Shown: positions 27,012 to 37,136 of the stretch, in pieces
Layout of the letters: every line of letters begins with the position of its first letter
How positions within the stretch are numbered: position 1 is the first letter of the stretch
Assembly: GCA_965215825.1 (NCBI GenBank)
Contig: CBDCEM010000001.1
Coordinates: forward strand, 124,001-188,000
From: JAWPMT01 sp965215825
GTDB lineage: Bacteria > Bacteroidota > Bacteroidia > Cytophagales > Cyclobacteriaceae
Length of the DNA stretch: 64,000 nucleotides
Direction: 5' to 3'
Notes under the pieces: model-generated
The model's input: the letters and a program-made list of their open reading frames with translations, nothing else
Databases searched by the model: none
What the model was told of the DNA's origin: nothing
Translations under genes and position numbers: made by a program

Positions 27012-28313
27012 ATGTCAAAGGTCAAAAACACGTTTTTTCTATTTTTTTACCTGGTGTCCATCGGTTTGGTCGCCCAGGACACCAGGTTAATTTCAGGCAC
27101 CGTCAGTGATGCCGCAACAGGAGAACCTCTGCCGTTTGCTACGGTAAGTTTAAAAGGAACCGCATTGGGCACAGTTTCCAATTCACAGGGAACTTTCGCC
27201 TTCAGGATACCTTCCAACACAGACATTCCTCTGGTTACAAATTTCATTGGATATGAACCTTTTGAAATTGCAGTGAATAGGATCTCGGTTGGTCAGTTGG
27301 AGATTAAACTTTCGAGCGCTGCTATTGAGTTGCAGGAATTGGTAATTAGACCACTTACACCACAAGAGTATATCAAACTGGCAGTTTCGAAGTTCCCTCA
27401 GAATTATACTAATCAGCCTTTTGAAACCAGGGCTTATTATCGCGAAAAAATTGCTGAAAATGGTAGCCCATTGAAGTATACCGAGGGTTACTTCAAGAGT
27501 CATTATCCCGATTATATACAGCCAGACTCTACACAACATCAGTTGCTACTATACAATGAAGTCGACGATCCTGCTGATCTGGCGTTTATGAAAAAATTCA
27601 GAGAAAAGAAAGACACTAAAAAGAGGAAGAAAGCCAAGAGAAAAGGAGAAGAATTTGAGCCAGATGATCCCAATACCGAAATCATTGAATCCACATTTGG
27701 AGGTCCCGCCTCTATACTTTCGGAAGACCCAGTAAGTAGTCTTGCATCATATCTAGACAGCACACAGTTCAAAAAGTACAAATATGAATATGCTGGTGCT
27801 GCTAATTATCTCGGCCGCAAATTGATGATCATTTCTTTCAAAAGTCGTGGGAAAATGGATCACATTAAGGAAGTGGGGAAAATCTACTTCGACTATGAAA
27901 CAGATGCAATCGCTGCCATAGAACTATCGGGAAAAGTGGTAATTCCCGCATGGGCACGGCCGATTCTCTTTGCATTTGGACTGGCAATTCGCGAGCCTAA
28001 CATGAAGATGAATGTACGCTATCAACTGAAAGAAAATAGCTGGTATCCCGAAAACTTTTATGTCCAGGCTAATATTGGTCTGACCAAGCGATACATGTTT
28101 TCGAAAAACGAAAAATCAGAGTTTGAAGTTGAGAATCTTTATTCCATTCATCAGGTAATGGATAACAATAGACGCATTGAAAAAGATAATCTGTTCGATC
28201 CCGAAAAGAAAATGAAAGAACAGATCAAGCCAGAAATCAATTTTTCCTGGGACGATGTAAACACACTTGTCCCGGAGAGCATTGAAAAAACGGCGACCCA
28301 AATTGAAGAATAG
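27012..28313 (+). CDS. CarboxypepD-reg-like domain exported protein
   Basis: 433 residues from ATG 27012, chosen because it puts the signal peptide (KNTFFLFFYLVSIGLVAQ) at the N-terminus; upstream in-frame starts at 26982 and 26997 exist. Residues about 22-105 form a carboxypeptidase regulatory-like domain (ISGTVSDAATGEPLPFATVSLKGTALGTVS split over the turn, then FIGYEPFEI). The rest is a beta-rich region of the type seen in DUF5686-like Bacteroidota proteins, with a highly charged Lys/Glu stretch (about 205-225). The function is unknown. It lies in the same plus-strand unit as the ABC ATPase and the ABC-M1 fusion. Confidence 0.78.
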   Translation: MSKVKNTFFLFFYLVSIGLVAQDTRLISGTVSDAATGEPLPFATVSLKGTALGTVSNSQGTFAFRIPSNTDIPLVTNFIGYEPFEIAVNRISVGQLEIKLSSAAIELQELVIRPLTPQEYIKLAVSKFPQNYTNQPFETRAYYREKIAENGSPLKYTEGYFKSHYPDYIQPDSTQHQLLLYNEVDDPADLAFMKKFREKKDTKKRKKAKRKGEEFEPDDPNTEIIESTFGGPASILSEDPVSSLASYLDSTQFKKYKYEYAGAANYLGRKLMIISFKSRGKMDHIKEVGKIYFDYETDAIAAIELSGKVVIPAWARPILFAFGLAIREPNMKMNVRYQLKENSWYPENFYVQANIGLTKRYMFSKNEKSEFEVENLYSIHQVMDNNRRIEKDNLFDPEKKMKEQIKPEINFSWDDVNTLVPESIEKTATQIEE

Positions 28314-28331
28314 TTAACCTCTAAAAAGTTT

Positions 28332-29225
28332 ATGAAACTTTCCATTCAAAATTTATCGAAAACCTATGGTAACGGCGTGCAGGCGCTCAAAGATGTCAAT
28401 CTGGAAATACCAGTAGGTATGTTTGGCTTATTAGGACCCAATGGCGCTGGAAAATCTTCTTTGATGCGTACCATTGCTACTTTGCAAGAACCTGATACAG
28501 GTTCCATCACCTTAGGTGAATTGGATGTCCTCAAACAAAAAGATGAGGTCAGAAAAATTCTCGGTTACCTGCCCCAGGAATTTGGTGTATATCCTAAAGT
28601 TTCAGCGGAAGTGCTTTTGGACCACCTGGCGGTTTTGAAAGGGATTTCTAATAAAAAAGAAAGGAAAGAACTGGTTCAGGCCTTGCTACACAAAACCAAC
28701 TTGTGGCAGGCTCGAAAGAAAAACCTCGGTGGCTATTCCGGGGGCATGAAACAGCGATTCGGTATCGCGCAAGCTTTACTTTCGTCGCCTAAACTTATCA
28801 TCGTAGATGAGCCTACAGCGGGCCTTGACCCGGCAGAAAGGAATCGTTTCCTGAATCTACTTAGTGAAATCGGTGAAAATACTGTAGTGATCTTATCGAC
28901 ACATATAGTAGACGATGTAAAGGAGCTTTGTACCAATATGGCCATCATCAATAAGGGTGAAGTCATGCTGGAAGGCAATCCCGTCGAAACCATCTCAGAG
29001 ATTGAAGGTAAAGTGTGGAGTAAACGCGTGGAAAAAGTAGAGTTAGCGGACTACAAAGCCAACATGAATGTAATTTCAGAGCGTTTAATTGCGGGTAAAC
29101 CGGAGATTCATGTATTTGCCGAGTCTCAGCCCGACGGGTCTTTCGACAGCATTCCGGCCGACCTGGAGGATGTCTACTTCAATCAAATTTTCAACCAGGC
29201 ACCGGCAATGGCCACAGCTGTTTAA
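28332..29225 (+). CDS. ABC transporter ATP-binding protein (export type)
   Basis: 297 residues. Walker A GPNGAGKSS, signature YSGGMKQR, Walker B LIIVDEPTAGLD and H-loop STHI are all intact. It belongs to the NatA/CcmA-like drug/peptide/lipid exporter group by the YSGGM signature. The C-terminal ~60 residues form a variable beta segment. It starts 18 bases after the CarboxypepD-reg gene and ends 12 bases before the permease-M1 fusion, which it should energise. Confidence 0.9.
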   Translation: MKLSIQNLSKTYGNGVQALKDVNLEIPVGMFGLLGPNGAGKSSLMRTIATLQEPDTGSITLGELDVLKQKDEVRKILGYLPQEFGVYPKVSAEVLLDHLAVLKGISNKKERKELVQALLHKTNLWQARKKNLGGYSGGMKQRFGIAQALLSSPKLIIVDEPTAGLDPAERNRFLNLLSEIGENTVVILSTHIVDDVKELCTNMAIINKGEVMLEGNPVETISEIEGKVWSKRVEKVELADYKANMNVISERLIAGKPEIHVFAESQPDGSFDSIPADLEDVYFNQIFNQAPAMATAV

Positions 29226-29237
29226 ATCTGTTTAGAT

Positions 29238-32200
29238 ATGTGGTATCAAATATTCAAGTTTGAGTTGCAGTATAGGAAAAAGCGTCCTGCAACATATATC
29301 TACTTTGGAATTCTATTCCTGATGGCACTTTTAACAATTAGTACTGACGTGGTACAAATTGGCGGAGGTGCTGGGCTGGTCAAAGAAAACGCTCCTGCGA
29401 CCATTGCTACAATGATGGTAATCCTTTCGGCCTTCATGATGATGATCACTTCAGCCATCATGGGTGTAGGTGTACTTCGTGATTTCGAACACAAAATGGA
29501 ATCATTGATGTTTTCAACTCCCATTAAAAAATTCGATTATCTACTGGGTCGATTCATGGGTTCATTTGTAACCACCTTGTTGGTCTTTTCGGGGATTCTT
29601 TTGGGCTTTGTTGTGGGTGAATTTGTTCCCTGGAGAGATGCAGATAAACTACTGCCATTCAACTTCTGGAATTACCTGCACCCGTTTCTTTATTTTGTTT
29701 TACCGAACCTCTTTTTCACAGGCATCCTATTTTTCTTTACTGGTGCACTTACTAGAAAAATGATGGTCGTGTACATCCAGTGGATTGTACTGTTCTTCGC
29801 TTACCAGACCACCGTGATTCTTACCGATGAAGTAGATAACCAAAATATTGCTGCCCTACTTGATCCTTTTGCGCTCACCACCACTGGCAATACGACACAA
29901 TATTGGACGGTTGCTGAACAAAATTCCAATGTCATTCCAGTAGAGGGAGTAGTCTTATACAACCGCCTGCTTTGGATAGGAATCGGTATTCTATTTGCCA
30001 TTATCAGTTATTTCAGTTTCAATTTCAATGTGGTCAGGAATTCTCTTTTCAAGAAGAAGGCCGTCATAGAAAAGGATACCACAAATACGGCTGTAGAAAT
30101 CCCTACTGCGACTCAGTCATTGGGTCTTGGTACTTACTTGCAGCAAATGTGGCAACAAGTGGTATTCAACTTCAAATTTGTCATTACCAGTATCCCTTTT
30201 CAGGCCATTACGCTCTTTGGACTGGCGCTCATGATCACCAATTCCTTCTTTATTGGGCAAGTATTTGGTACATACACCTATCCTACCACTTACTTAATGC
30301 TGGAATTGATCAATGGTGGATTTTCACTCTTCTTCATCATCATTCTGGTGTTCTATTCCGGTGAGTTGATATGGAGAGAGCGAGACGTGAAGATGAACCT
30401 CATACAGGATTCACTTCCTATGCCAGACTTCATCGGATTGGTGAGCAAGTACTTATCTATGATCGTCGTTTTTGCGGTCATGCTTACTTTCCTGATGATA
30501 TGTGGCTTGCTGATCCAGACTTTCAAAGGATTCTTCGAATATCGGATTGACGTCTACATAGGATCCTTGTTTACCGATACCTTATCCTTCCTGGCACTTT
30601 TCACCTTACTGGCTTTCTTTATCCAGGTGATGGTCAATAATAAATTTTTAGGCCATGCGGTAATGATACTTTTCTTCATCAGCACACTGGTACTCAACCA
30701 ATTAGGAGTAGAGCATCGACTATTTAGGTTTGGAAGTGCAGACCTGGGAACTTACTCTGAAATGAATGGTTTTGGCCATTATGTCACAGGCTTCAGTTGG
30801 TTCGATCTGTACTGGTTCGCTTTTGCCGTATTCTTATTCGCAGTTTCAGTCATGTTTGCTGTTCGTGGATCCGAAGCAGCCATGAAATGGCGATGGAAAA
30901 TAGGTACACTACGATTATCGCGACCACTGATAACCTTTGGAATCACCGCATTCATGGTCTTCGGTCTATCCGGCTGCTATATCTATTATAATACCAATGT
31001 CCTCAATACCTACAGCAATTCTGAGGAGGTCGAAGCGTTTCAGGCTGACTATGAGCGTACTTATAAAAAATACGAATATGCGGCTCAGCCTAAAGTAACA
31101 GACATGAACTTCAGAATAGAACTCTTTCCGAAACAAAGAGATTACAGCGCTGAAGGCTATTATGTACTTGAAAACATGGAAGCCCACCCAATTGACACCA
31201 TTCATGTCCAATTGGAGCAACGTCAGGATTACAGTCATGAATATATATCCTTGAGCAAAGGGTCCACAGTGGTGTTGAACGATGAGAAATTCAAATATCT
31301 GATCTACGCTCTAGATGAACCCATGCAACCAGGTGATACCATGAAATTAAGCTTTAAGCAGAAATTTGAATCCAATGGATTCAAAGAGTCTGGTAGCAAT
31401 ACCAGTGTTGTATTCAATGGAACTTTCATCAACAATGGAACTTTCCCAAGCCTTGGATATAATGCCGGATTAGAACTGGGCAGTGACAATACCCGTAAGG
31501 ACAATGATCTCGAACCTAAAGAACGTCTGCTGCCTCGTGATGATGTCAGAGGGCTAAGTCGCAACTTTATTTCAGATGATAGCCATGGCGTCAATTTTGA
31601 AATTGTCATAGGCACTGAAAAAGATCAAACTGCCATTGCTCCGGGCTACCTTCAGCGTGAATGGGAAGAGAATGATCGCAAATACTTTCATTACAAGATG
31701 GACAAACCTATGTTGCCTTTCTTCAATGTAGTATCTGCCCGATATGAAGTGATGCGAGATAAAACAACGATCACTATCGATTCCGCTACCACCAAGGATA
31801 TTGATCTTGAGATTTACTATCACGAGGGACATGAATACAATTTAAAAAGTATGATGAAGGGCCTTAAAAACTCTTTCGCCTATTTCTCTGATAACTTCAG
31901 TCCTTACCAGTATCGACAGATGCGCATTCTGGAATTCCCTCGATATAGCTCATTTGCACAGTCTTTTGCGAACACCGTTCCCTTTTCGGAAGCAATTGGT
32001 TTCATGGTACAGATCGAAGATGAGGACGATGTGGATGTTGCCTATTTTGTAACAGCTCACGAGATCGCACATCAATGGTGGGCGCATCAGGTGATTGGTG
32101 CTGACGTTCAAGGTAGTCAGGTCTTGTCTGAAACACTCTCACAATATTCGGCCTTAATGGTAATGAAACACGAATATCCAAGAGAACACATGCAGGAATT

Positions 32201-32849
32201 TTTAAAGGAAGAACTAGACCGATACTTAAGCGGAAGAAACAGCGAACAAAAGAAAGAGCAACCACTAGCTCTCGTTGAAAATCAGGCATATATACATTAT
32301 GGCAAAGGCGCCAATGTGATGTATGCGCTGCAGGACTTCATTAGTGAAGACAGTGTAAATGCTGCCTTAAAAAGATTGGCTACTGATTGGCAGGGACAAC
32401 AAAATGACCGCTACCCAACGACTGTCGATTTCATGGAGTACATCAGAGCCGTAACGCCAGACAGTCTGCAAAACTTGGTAACGGACATGTTTGAGAAGAT
32501 CGTCTTGTTCGAAAACAAAACAGATGAATCTTATTACAACAAAGTAAGCGATGATGAATATCTGGTCACACTGGATCTTGATGTCAAGAAGTTTGAGGCA
32601 GATAGTGTGGGCAACACGAATGAAGTAGCCCTCAACGAATGGATCGATATCGGAATTTATTCGGAGGACGATAAAGGAGAAGAAAAACTGATCTATCTCA
32701 AAAAACACTTGATCTCAGAACAAGACACAAAACTGGAGGTCAAAGTAAAAGAGAAGCCTGTAAGAGCCGGAGTTGACCCACTATACATGTTTATCGATCG
32801 CAATCCCGATGATAATTTAAAAGCCTGTACGGAAAAAACGGCGAGTTAA
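29238..32849 (+). CDS. ABC permease fused to an M1-family aminopeptidase
   Basis: 1203 residues. The first ~590 residues contain about twelve membrane helices of an ABC-2-type permease (two sets around 15-265 and 300-575). The rest is an extracytoplasmic M1 (gluzincin) metallopeptidase: zinc motif H941-E-I-A-H945 and the distal Glu ligand in SETLSQY (about E965). The usual GAMEN exopeptidase motif is not present; the equivalent strand reads FANTVPFSEAIGF. Fusions of this kind are widespread in Bacteroidota, often next to an ABC ATPase and a LytTR pair as here. They may export and trim peptides, but this has not been shown. A bidirectional-looking terminator follows. Confidence 0.9.
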   Translation: MWYQIFKFELQYRKKRPATYIYFGILFLMALLTISTDVVQIGGGAGLVKENAPATIATMMVILSAFMMMITSAIMGVGVLRDFEHKMESLMFSTPIKKFDYLLGRFMGSFVTTLLVFSGILLGFVVGEFVPWRDADKLLPFNFWNYLHPFLYFVLPNLFFTGILFFFTGALTRKMMVVYIQWIVLFFAYQTTVILTDEVDNQNIAALLDPFALTTTGNTTQYWTVAEQNSNVIPVEGVVLYNRLLWIGIGILFAIISYFSFNFNVVRNSLFKKKAVIEKDTTNTAVEIPTATQSLGLGTYLQQMWQQVVFNFKFVITSIPFQAITLFGLALMITNSFFIGQVFGTYTYPTTYLMLELINGGFSLFFIIILVFYSGELIWRERDVKMNLIQDSLPMPDFIGLVSKYLSMIVVFAVMLTFLMICGLLIQTFKGFFEYRIDVYIGSLFTDTLSFLALFTLLAFFIQVMVNNKFLGHAVMILFFISTLVLNQLGVEHRLFRFGSADLGTYSEMNGFGHYVTGFSWFDLYWFAFAVFLFAVSVMFAVRGSEAAMKWRWKIGTLRLSRPLITFGITAFMVFGLSGCYIYYNTNVLNTYSNSEEVEAFQADYERTYKKYEYAAQPKVTDMNFRIELFPKQRDYSAEGYYVLENMEAHPIDTIHVQLEQRQDYSHEYISLSKGSTVVLNDEKFKYLIYALDEPMQPGDTMKLSFKQKFESNGFKESGSNTSVVFNGTFINNGTFPSLGYNAGLELGSDNTRKDNDLEPKERLLPRDDVRGLSRNFISDDSHGVNFEIVIGTEKDQTAIAPGYLQREWEENDRKYFHYKMDKPMLPFFNVVSARYEVMRDKTTITIDSATTKDIDLEIYYHEGHEYNLKSMMKGLKNSFAYFSDNFSPYQYRQMRILEFPRYSSFAQSFANTVPFSEAIGFMVQIEDEDDVDVAYFVTAHEIAHQWWAHQVIGADVQGSQVLSETLSQYSALMVMKHEYPREHMQEFLKEELDRYLSGRNSEQKKEQPLALVENQAYIHYGKGANVMYALQDFISEDSVNAALKRLATDWQGQQNDRYPTTVDFMEYIRAVTPDSLQNLVTDMFEKIVLFENKTDESYYNKVSDDEYLVTLDLDVKKFEADSVGNTNEVALNEWIDIGIYSEDDKGEEKLIYLKKHLISEQDTKLEVKVKEKPVRAGVDPLYMFIDRNPDDNLKACTEKTAS

Positions 32850-32902
32850 CGGCCAAACCCGACACAGGTCAAAATACTCTTCGTAATAAACACTACTCTA
32901 TC

Positions 32903-32936
32903 AAAAAGACTGGCGCTTCAGGCACCAGTCTTTTTT
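32903..32936. terminator. Rho-independent terminator after the ABC-M1 gene
   Basis: AAAAAGACTGG pairs with CCAGTCTTTTTT around a loop that itself could pair weakly (CGCTTCAGGC). It has T-runs on both strands, so it can serve both the plus-strand ABC operon and the minus-strand thioredoxin-TPR gene, which ends at 32980. Confidence 0.8.
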
Positions 32937-32979
32937 GTTTTCAAAGCCAGTCAGTAACCTAATTGTTTTGATTCTCAGA

Positions 32980-33870
32980 TCACTTGCCGCTATCGCTGAG
33001 CTTAGCGATCTGCTCCGTGGCATTTTCGTTGAATCGGTCCAGCAACAACACACGCTCATAGTATTCCTTCGCCAAATCGGGGTTTCCGCTTACAGCCAGA
33101 GCCTCTGCATAACTATCATAGACATTATGCTCATGAGGAAAAAGTTTGGTGTTTACTTCAAAAACCTTGAGTGCTTCGTCTAGTTTTTTGGCTGATAGAT
33201 ACACATAACCGAGTGTATTCAATTCGGAGGAGCGTTGTACATGGTATCTCAAACCTCGGGCAAACTGGTCAGCATCCCATTCTGGACCTTCCTTCGAGGA
33301 AAAATACTTCATCAGATAGTTGGCAGCTCTATAAGATGGGGTAGAAGGAAAATCAAGTGCAATCTGTGCCAGATCCGTTTCCAGATCATTGACAGGTTCC
33401 TCCACGATCCTTGCAAATTCCTTACCTTCTCTTTCGAAAATGAACGTAGGCACCCGATGGATCATCTGGCCATCTTCCTCTCTATTTGGACCTTGTTTGT
33501 ATTTTCCATCCTGACTTGAACCATAGAGACCAATGAACGTCAATTGATCAGGTGATAGTCCCGCTTGCTTCCAGGCATTAACAAATTTAGGCACATAGTT
33601 CTTACTATCTCCACACCACGTCCCCATGTATATCTTTACCTGAGTATTCTTAAGGCCTTTAGCCCATTTGGCTTTCTTGTCTTGTAATTCAAACTTATCA
33701 AAAGATGCCTCGTACCAAGAAGCATAACTATCATCCTTCTCGAGAATTTCTAATGGGAAAGGACCTGCAATGTGTTTTTGCCCACGGCTATTCTCATAAA
33801 AATTGACATCCTGTCCAATTGCAGTTGTAGAAAAAAGAAATAAAGTAGTAAGCAGTAGAACGGTTCGCAT
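32980..33870 (-). CDS. Exported thioredoxin-fold protein with TPR tail
   Basis: 296 residues with a signal peptide (LLLTTLFLFSTTAIGQ). The thioredoxin-like domain has its active site as WCGDS, a CxxS form: the first Cys is present but the resolving Cys is replaced by Ser, so disulfide exchange would be monothiol. Residues about 200-290 contain two or three TPR units (LNTLGYVYLSAKKLDEALKV, then YDSYAEALAVSGNPDLAKEYY). It is likely periplasmic; its partners are unknown. It stands alone between two terminator-like gaps and is convergent with the ABC-M1 gene. Confidence 0.8.
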   Translation of the reverse strand: MRTVLLLTTLFLFSTTAIGQDVNFYENSRGQKHIAGPFPLEILEKDDSYASWYEASFDKFELQDKKAKWAKGLKNTQVKIYMGTWCGDSKNYVPKFVNAWKQAGLSPDQLTFIGLYGSSQDGKYKQGPNREEDGQMIHRVPTFIFEREGKEFARIVEEPVNDLETDLAQIALDFPSTPSYRAANYLMKYFSSKEGPEWDADQFARGLRYHVQRSSELNTLGYVYLSAKKLDEALKVFEVNTKLFPHEHNVYDSYAEALAVSGNPDLAKEYYERVLLLDRFNENATEQIAKLSDSGK

Positions 33871-33958
33871 TTTTTATTTTCAAAGGTGAATCAACCGCAG
33901 ACAGTTCTGTGTTAATGACCTCCAAAACAAATGTTAATGGAACGTTATTTATTTCTGA

Positions 33959-35026
33959 CTAGGCCCCATCTGAGCAAATTTCATCGTCGAAAGGAAGTGT
34001 AAAAACGGCTGGAGCCCAAAAATCCTCACAAGTAGTGAGGCAATCCAAAATGGGAATATTCAACTGACCTGGAATGCCCGTCCGCTCAAAACAGGTTCTG
34101 ATCATTGATTGTGAGTAGGCATGAAAATAACCCAAAGCCGGCTGTGATACATTGTTCAGATTAGAGATATTACCCACCACCGGAGAAAAGGGAGGATCGA
34201 AAATCCCACCATTTCGTTGCAGTTGAATGCCGGCAGCAGCCCAATAGGCAAAAGCCTCTCGCGACATACTGTTTACAAAAAGCTCTGTTACATATCGTGC
34301 CCTAAAATCAAATGGAACCTCTACTCCCAATACTCGATATTCATCATTTGTGATTCCGATGTTGGTCGATATATTGATATCGGATTCAATAAATTCTCGA
34401 AATTGCCAGCAACTCAATTCTCCGGGAATGCCAAATCCTCCTAAAACCTCATCACAAAGTCCGTAATCCACTTTCAATTCTGCCCAACCTTGTGATACGA
34501 TACGAACAAAATGGTCCTCTTCCGTATTTTCCAAATCGAGATAAACCTCATGTGAATACTGAGTGAAAGGAGTTCCATTATCCATTTCCCCTCTCTCTTC
34601 AAGCAATGCTACCTCTGTGTTCGTAATTTGGACAGGCTCTGGTATAGTGACTATATCTGACTGATAGGACTGACCATTAGCCAGCAAGATATTGAGCTGA
34701 TATGACTGAGCAACTTCTCCAGGTAAAACATGGCTGATAGTCTCATATCTGCCTGGAAAAACCTCTGTTAAAGGGTATTCTCTATTTTCATCCATTGAAG
34801 TAATGAAAACCTGAGCATTCGTACCTAATATGTTATCACCAATACCATCAAATGAACTTGTAGAAAGTTGTACGACATGGATACTATCGACATCATTCAC
34901 CCAACCTTCTACAACCAATTGTTGCCCGCCCGAGCTTTGTCCTAAATCAAGAGGCTCTGTGCAATATGTCAGCAGTAACCCCAGGAGGGTAAGGTATGTG
35001 GCGGATTTATGGACAGAAATTTTCAT
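33959..35026 (-). CDS. DUF4249 lipoprotein, copy 3
   Basis: 355 residues from ATG 35026, 20 bases inside the preceding gene. The lipoprotein signal ends at LLLTYC. DUF4249 features are present: the opening VVEGWVNDVD, the SVVGNISNLNNVSQPALGYFHAYS block (conserved as VVGNIRNVNDP in the other two copies), and Cys-rich ends. DUF4249 proteins commonly accompany a TonB-dependent receptor and are thought to be cell-surface partners, possibly holding ligand. It is the last gene of the TonB operon. The three copies are clearly paralogous and probably arose by tandem duplication. Confidence 0.83.
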   Translation of the reverse strand: MKISVHKSATYLTLLGLLLTYCTEPLDLGQSSGGQQLVVEGWVNDVDSIHVVQLSTSSFDGIGDNILGTNAQVFITSMDENREYPLTEVFPGRYETISHVLPGEVAQSYQLNILLANGQSYQSDIVTIPEPVQITNTEVALLEERGEMDNGTPFTQYSHEVYLDLENTEEDHFVRIVSQGWAELKVDYGLCDEVLGGFGIPGELSCWQFREFIESDINISTNIGITNDEYRVLGVEVPFDFRARYVTELFVNSMSREAFAYWAAAGIQLQRNGGIFDPPFSPVVGNISNLNNVSQPALGYFHAYSQSMIRTCFERTGIPGQLNIPILDCLTTCEDFWAPAVFTLPFDDEICSDGA

Positions 35027-36029
35027 CTTCAAATGGTAGCTCAAATACAGCCGGAGCATAAAAATCCGTACAAAGAACATCGGGACTTAAGATAGGAATA
35101 TCAAATCGTCCGGGAACTCCAAGACGGGAAAAACAATGTCGGGTCATTGTCTGTGCATAGGCATGAAAGTAGCCCAAGACAGTTTCATTGGGATCATTTA
35201 CATTCCGAATGTTACCAACTACCGGCGAAAACGGCGCATCAAAAACACCCCCACCTCTTTCCAATTGCCTACGAGCCTCTGACCAGAAAAAGAATGCATC
35301 CCTGGACATGGCATTAGCAGCGAGCTGAACGATATAATTGCCCCTTACATCCACTGGAACATTGATGACTTCCACTTCATAGAAATCGGTATTCAACTCC
35401 GAATTGCTCGCCAAAGTTATTTCACGGGCTACTGGATCGCGAAATTGCCAACAACTTAAAGGTCCTCCTGCCTCGAACCCATAATCTACACGCACATTGG
35501 CCCACCCCTGGGTCTCAATACGCACAAAATGTTCACTAGTCGTATTTTCCAGCTCAGTAAAAATCTCGTGTGAAAAGTTCACAAACGGTATCCCTTCATC
35601 AGATAACCCTCTATTTTCTATAAACACATCTCTGGTTTCACCAAAACTGACGGGGGCGGGAATTGTAACTGTCTCCGATACATAGGACCGGCCATCTTTA
35701 AGCAAAATGTTCAAGGTATAAGCCCCACCAACATCTCCCCTGAGTGAATCGGAAACAGTGGCATACAGTCCAGGGAAAACCTCATCAAGTAAGACTGTCT
35801 TCCCAGTTCCATCCGCAATGGTAACAATTGCTTCAGGGCCGAGTACATTCTCTCCCACTCCATCCGTGGCACTCGTTCCCAGGCTGATTATTACCACTTC
35901 ATCAACATTATTGATCCACCCTTCAACAACCAACTGACCCACCTGGGTATCTGGAGTTTCGATCGAGATTGGTTCGACACAACCAAACAGAATAAATAAA
36001 AGGCTACCTATGATCCAACGAGCGTTCAT
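35007..36029 (-). CDS. DUF4249 lipoprotein, copy 2
   Basis: 340 residues from ATG 36029, which leaves 7 bases after the previous stop and puts the lipobox ILFGC directly in the signal (ARWIIGSLLFILFGC). The family blocks VVEGWINNVD, YTLNILLKDGRSYVSETV and VVGNIRNVNDPNETVLGYFHAYAQ are shared with copies 1 and 3. It is a predicted surface or periplasmic lipoprotein working with the upstream TonB receptor. Longer starts up to 36074 are possible but would add residues before the signal. Confidence 0.83.
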   Translation of the reverse strand: MNARWIIGSLLFILFGCVEPISIETPDTQVGQLVVEGWINNVDEVVIISLGTSATDGVGENVLGPEAIVTIADGTGKTVLLDEVFPGLYATVSDSLRGDVGGAYTLNILLKDGRSYVSETVTIPAPVSFGETRDVFIENRGLSDEGIPFVNFSHEIFTELENTTSEHFVRIETQGWANVRVDYGFEAGGPLSCWQFRDPVAREITLASNSELNTDFYEVEVINVPVDVRGNYIVQLAANAMSRDAFFFWSEARRQLERGGGVFDAPFSPVVGNIRNVNDPNETVLGYFHAYAQTMTRHCFSRLGVPGRFDIPILSPDVLCTDFYAPAVFELPFEDENFCP

Positions 36030-36036
36030 TATAGAA

Positions 36037-37122
36037 TCAAGGACAGACCTCACTCTCATCAAATGGTAATTCAAATGTCGCCGGCGAATAGAATCTAATG
36101 CATGTGTTGTTACAATCTATGATTGGAATCTCAACATCTATTGGGATAAATTGCCTGTCAACGCATACTCGCGTTGTAGTTTTTGCATACGCATGAAAAT
36201 AACCCAATACTACTTCGTCGGGATCGTTTACATTTCTAATGTTACCAACAATGGGTGCAAACGGAGGGTCGAAGATCCCACCTGTACTTTGCGTTTGTAC
36301 CTTGGCAATTTCCCAAAAGTTAAAGGCCGTGGATGACATGGCGTTAGCAGAAACTTCTGCCACTAACTTATCTCTGGTATCAGCAATTAAGTTTCCCGCA
36401 AGCACTTCATATTTACTCTCTCTGGCCAAGCCCTGATTTGTTATCGTTGTGATTTCCCTGGTGATAGGATTCCTACGCGCCCAACAGACTGGAAGGCCCG
36501 CTGGTCCACTGTCACCTCCACCAAAGCCTCCGCACAGAGGATACCCTACCTGGACCCGAGCCCAGCCTGACGTTACGACTCTCACAAAGTGATCTTCAGC
36601 TGTATTCTCCAGTGTTGTGAAGATATTATGTGAGTATTGAACAAATGGAACCCTATCATCATCTTCACCGCGATTTTCAACAAGATCTACTCTTGATTCG
36701 CCAATATTTACTGGTTCAGGAATGGTTTCTGTACTAGACACATAGCTTTCGCCATTGGCTAATTGAATCCTCAGCGTATAGGACTCACCAACCATTCCGG
36801 TTAATGCAGCGGAATCACTTCGATAAACTCCGGAGGAAACCTCTTGAAGATGGATGATTTCCTCCGAACCGGATACAATCTGAATTTGTGCATTGGAGCC
36901 CAGAGCATTTACTTCTACTCCATCAAACGTACTGACAGTTCTAAGTCTGACAGTAAAGACCTCATCCACATCGTTAACAAAACCTTCAACTGCCAATTGA
37001 GCTCCTGGATTCGGATTTCCTCCAATATCAAAAGGCTCTACGCACCCCAATAGAAATAGAAAGCCCAAGTAAATGGCTTTTCCTGTAAGTGGTCGTATAT
37101 AAGAAATAAAAAATGACATCAT
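36037..37122 (-). CDS. DUF4249 lipoprotein, copy 1
   Basis: 361 residues with lipobox LFLLGC (KAIYLGFLFLLGC). The family blocks VEGFVNDVDEV, SYTLRIQLANGESYVSS and VVGNIRNVNDPDEVVLGYFHAYAK are present. The first gene of the tandem set, it starts 14 bases after the stop of the MG2/plug-like gene. Differences between copies lie mainly in a Cys/Gly-rich loop (CGGFGGGDSGPAGLPVCW), which is the likely ligand- or partner-facing part. Confidence 0.83.
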   Translation of the reverse strand: MMSFFISYIRPLTGKAIYLGFLFLLGCVEPFDIGGNPNPGAQLAVEGFVNDVDEVFTVRLRTVSTFDGVEVNALGSNAQIQIVSGSEEIIHLQEVSSGVYRSDSAALTGMVGESYTLRIQLANGESYVSSTETIPEPVNIGESRVDLVENRGEDDDRVPFVQYSHNIFTTLENTAEDHFVRVVTSGWARVQVGYPLCGGFGGGDSGPAGLPVCWARRNPITREITTITNQGLARESKYEVLAGNLIADTRDKLVAEVSANAMSSTAFNFWEIAKVQTQSTGGIFDPPFAPIVGNIRNVNDPDEVVLGYFHAYAKTTTRVCVDRQFIPIDVEIPIIDCNNTCIRFYSPATFELPFDESEVCP

Positions 37123-37136
37123 TTTATAGCCTGAAA

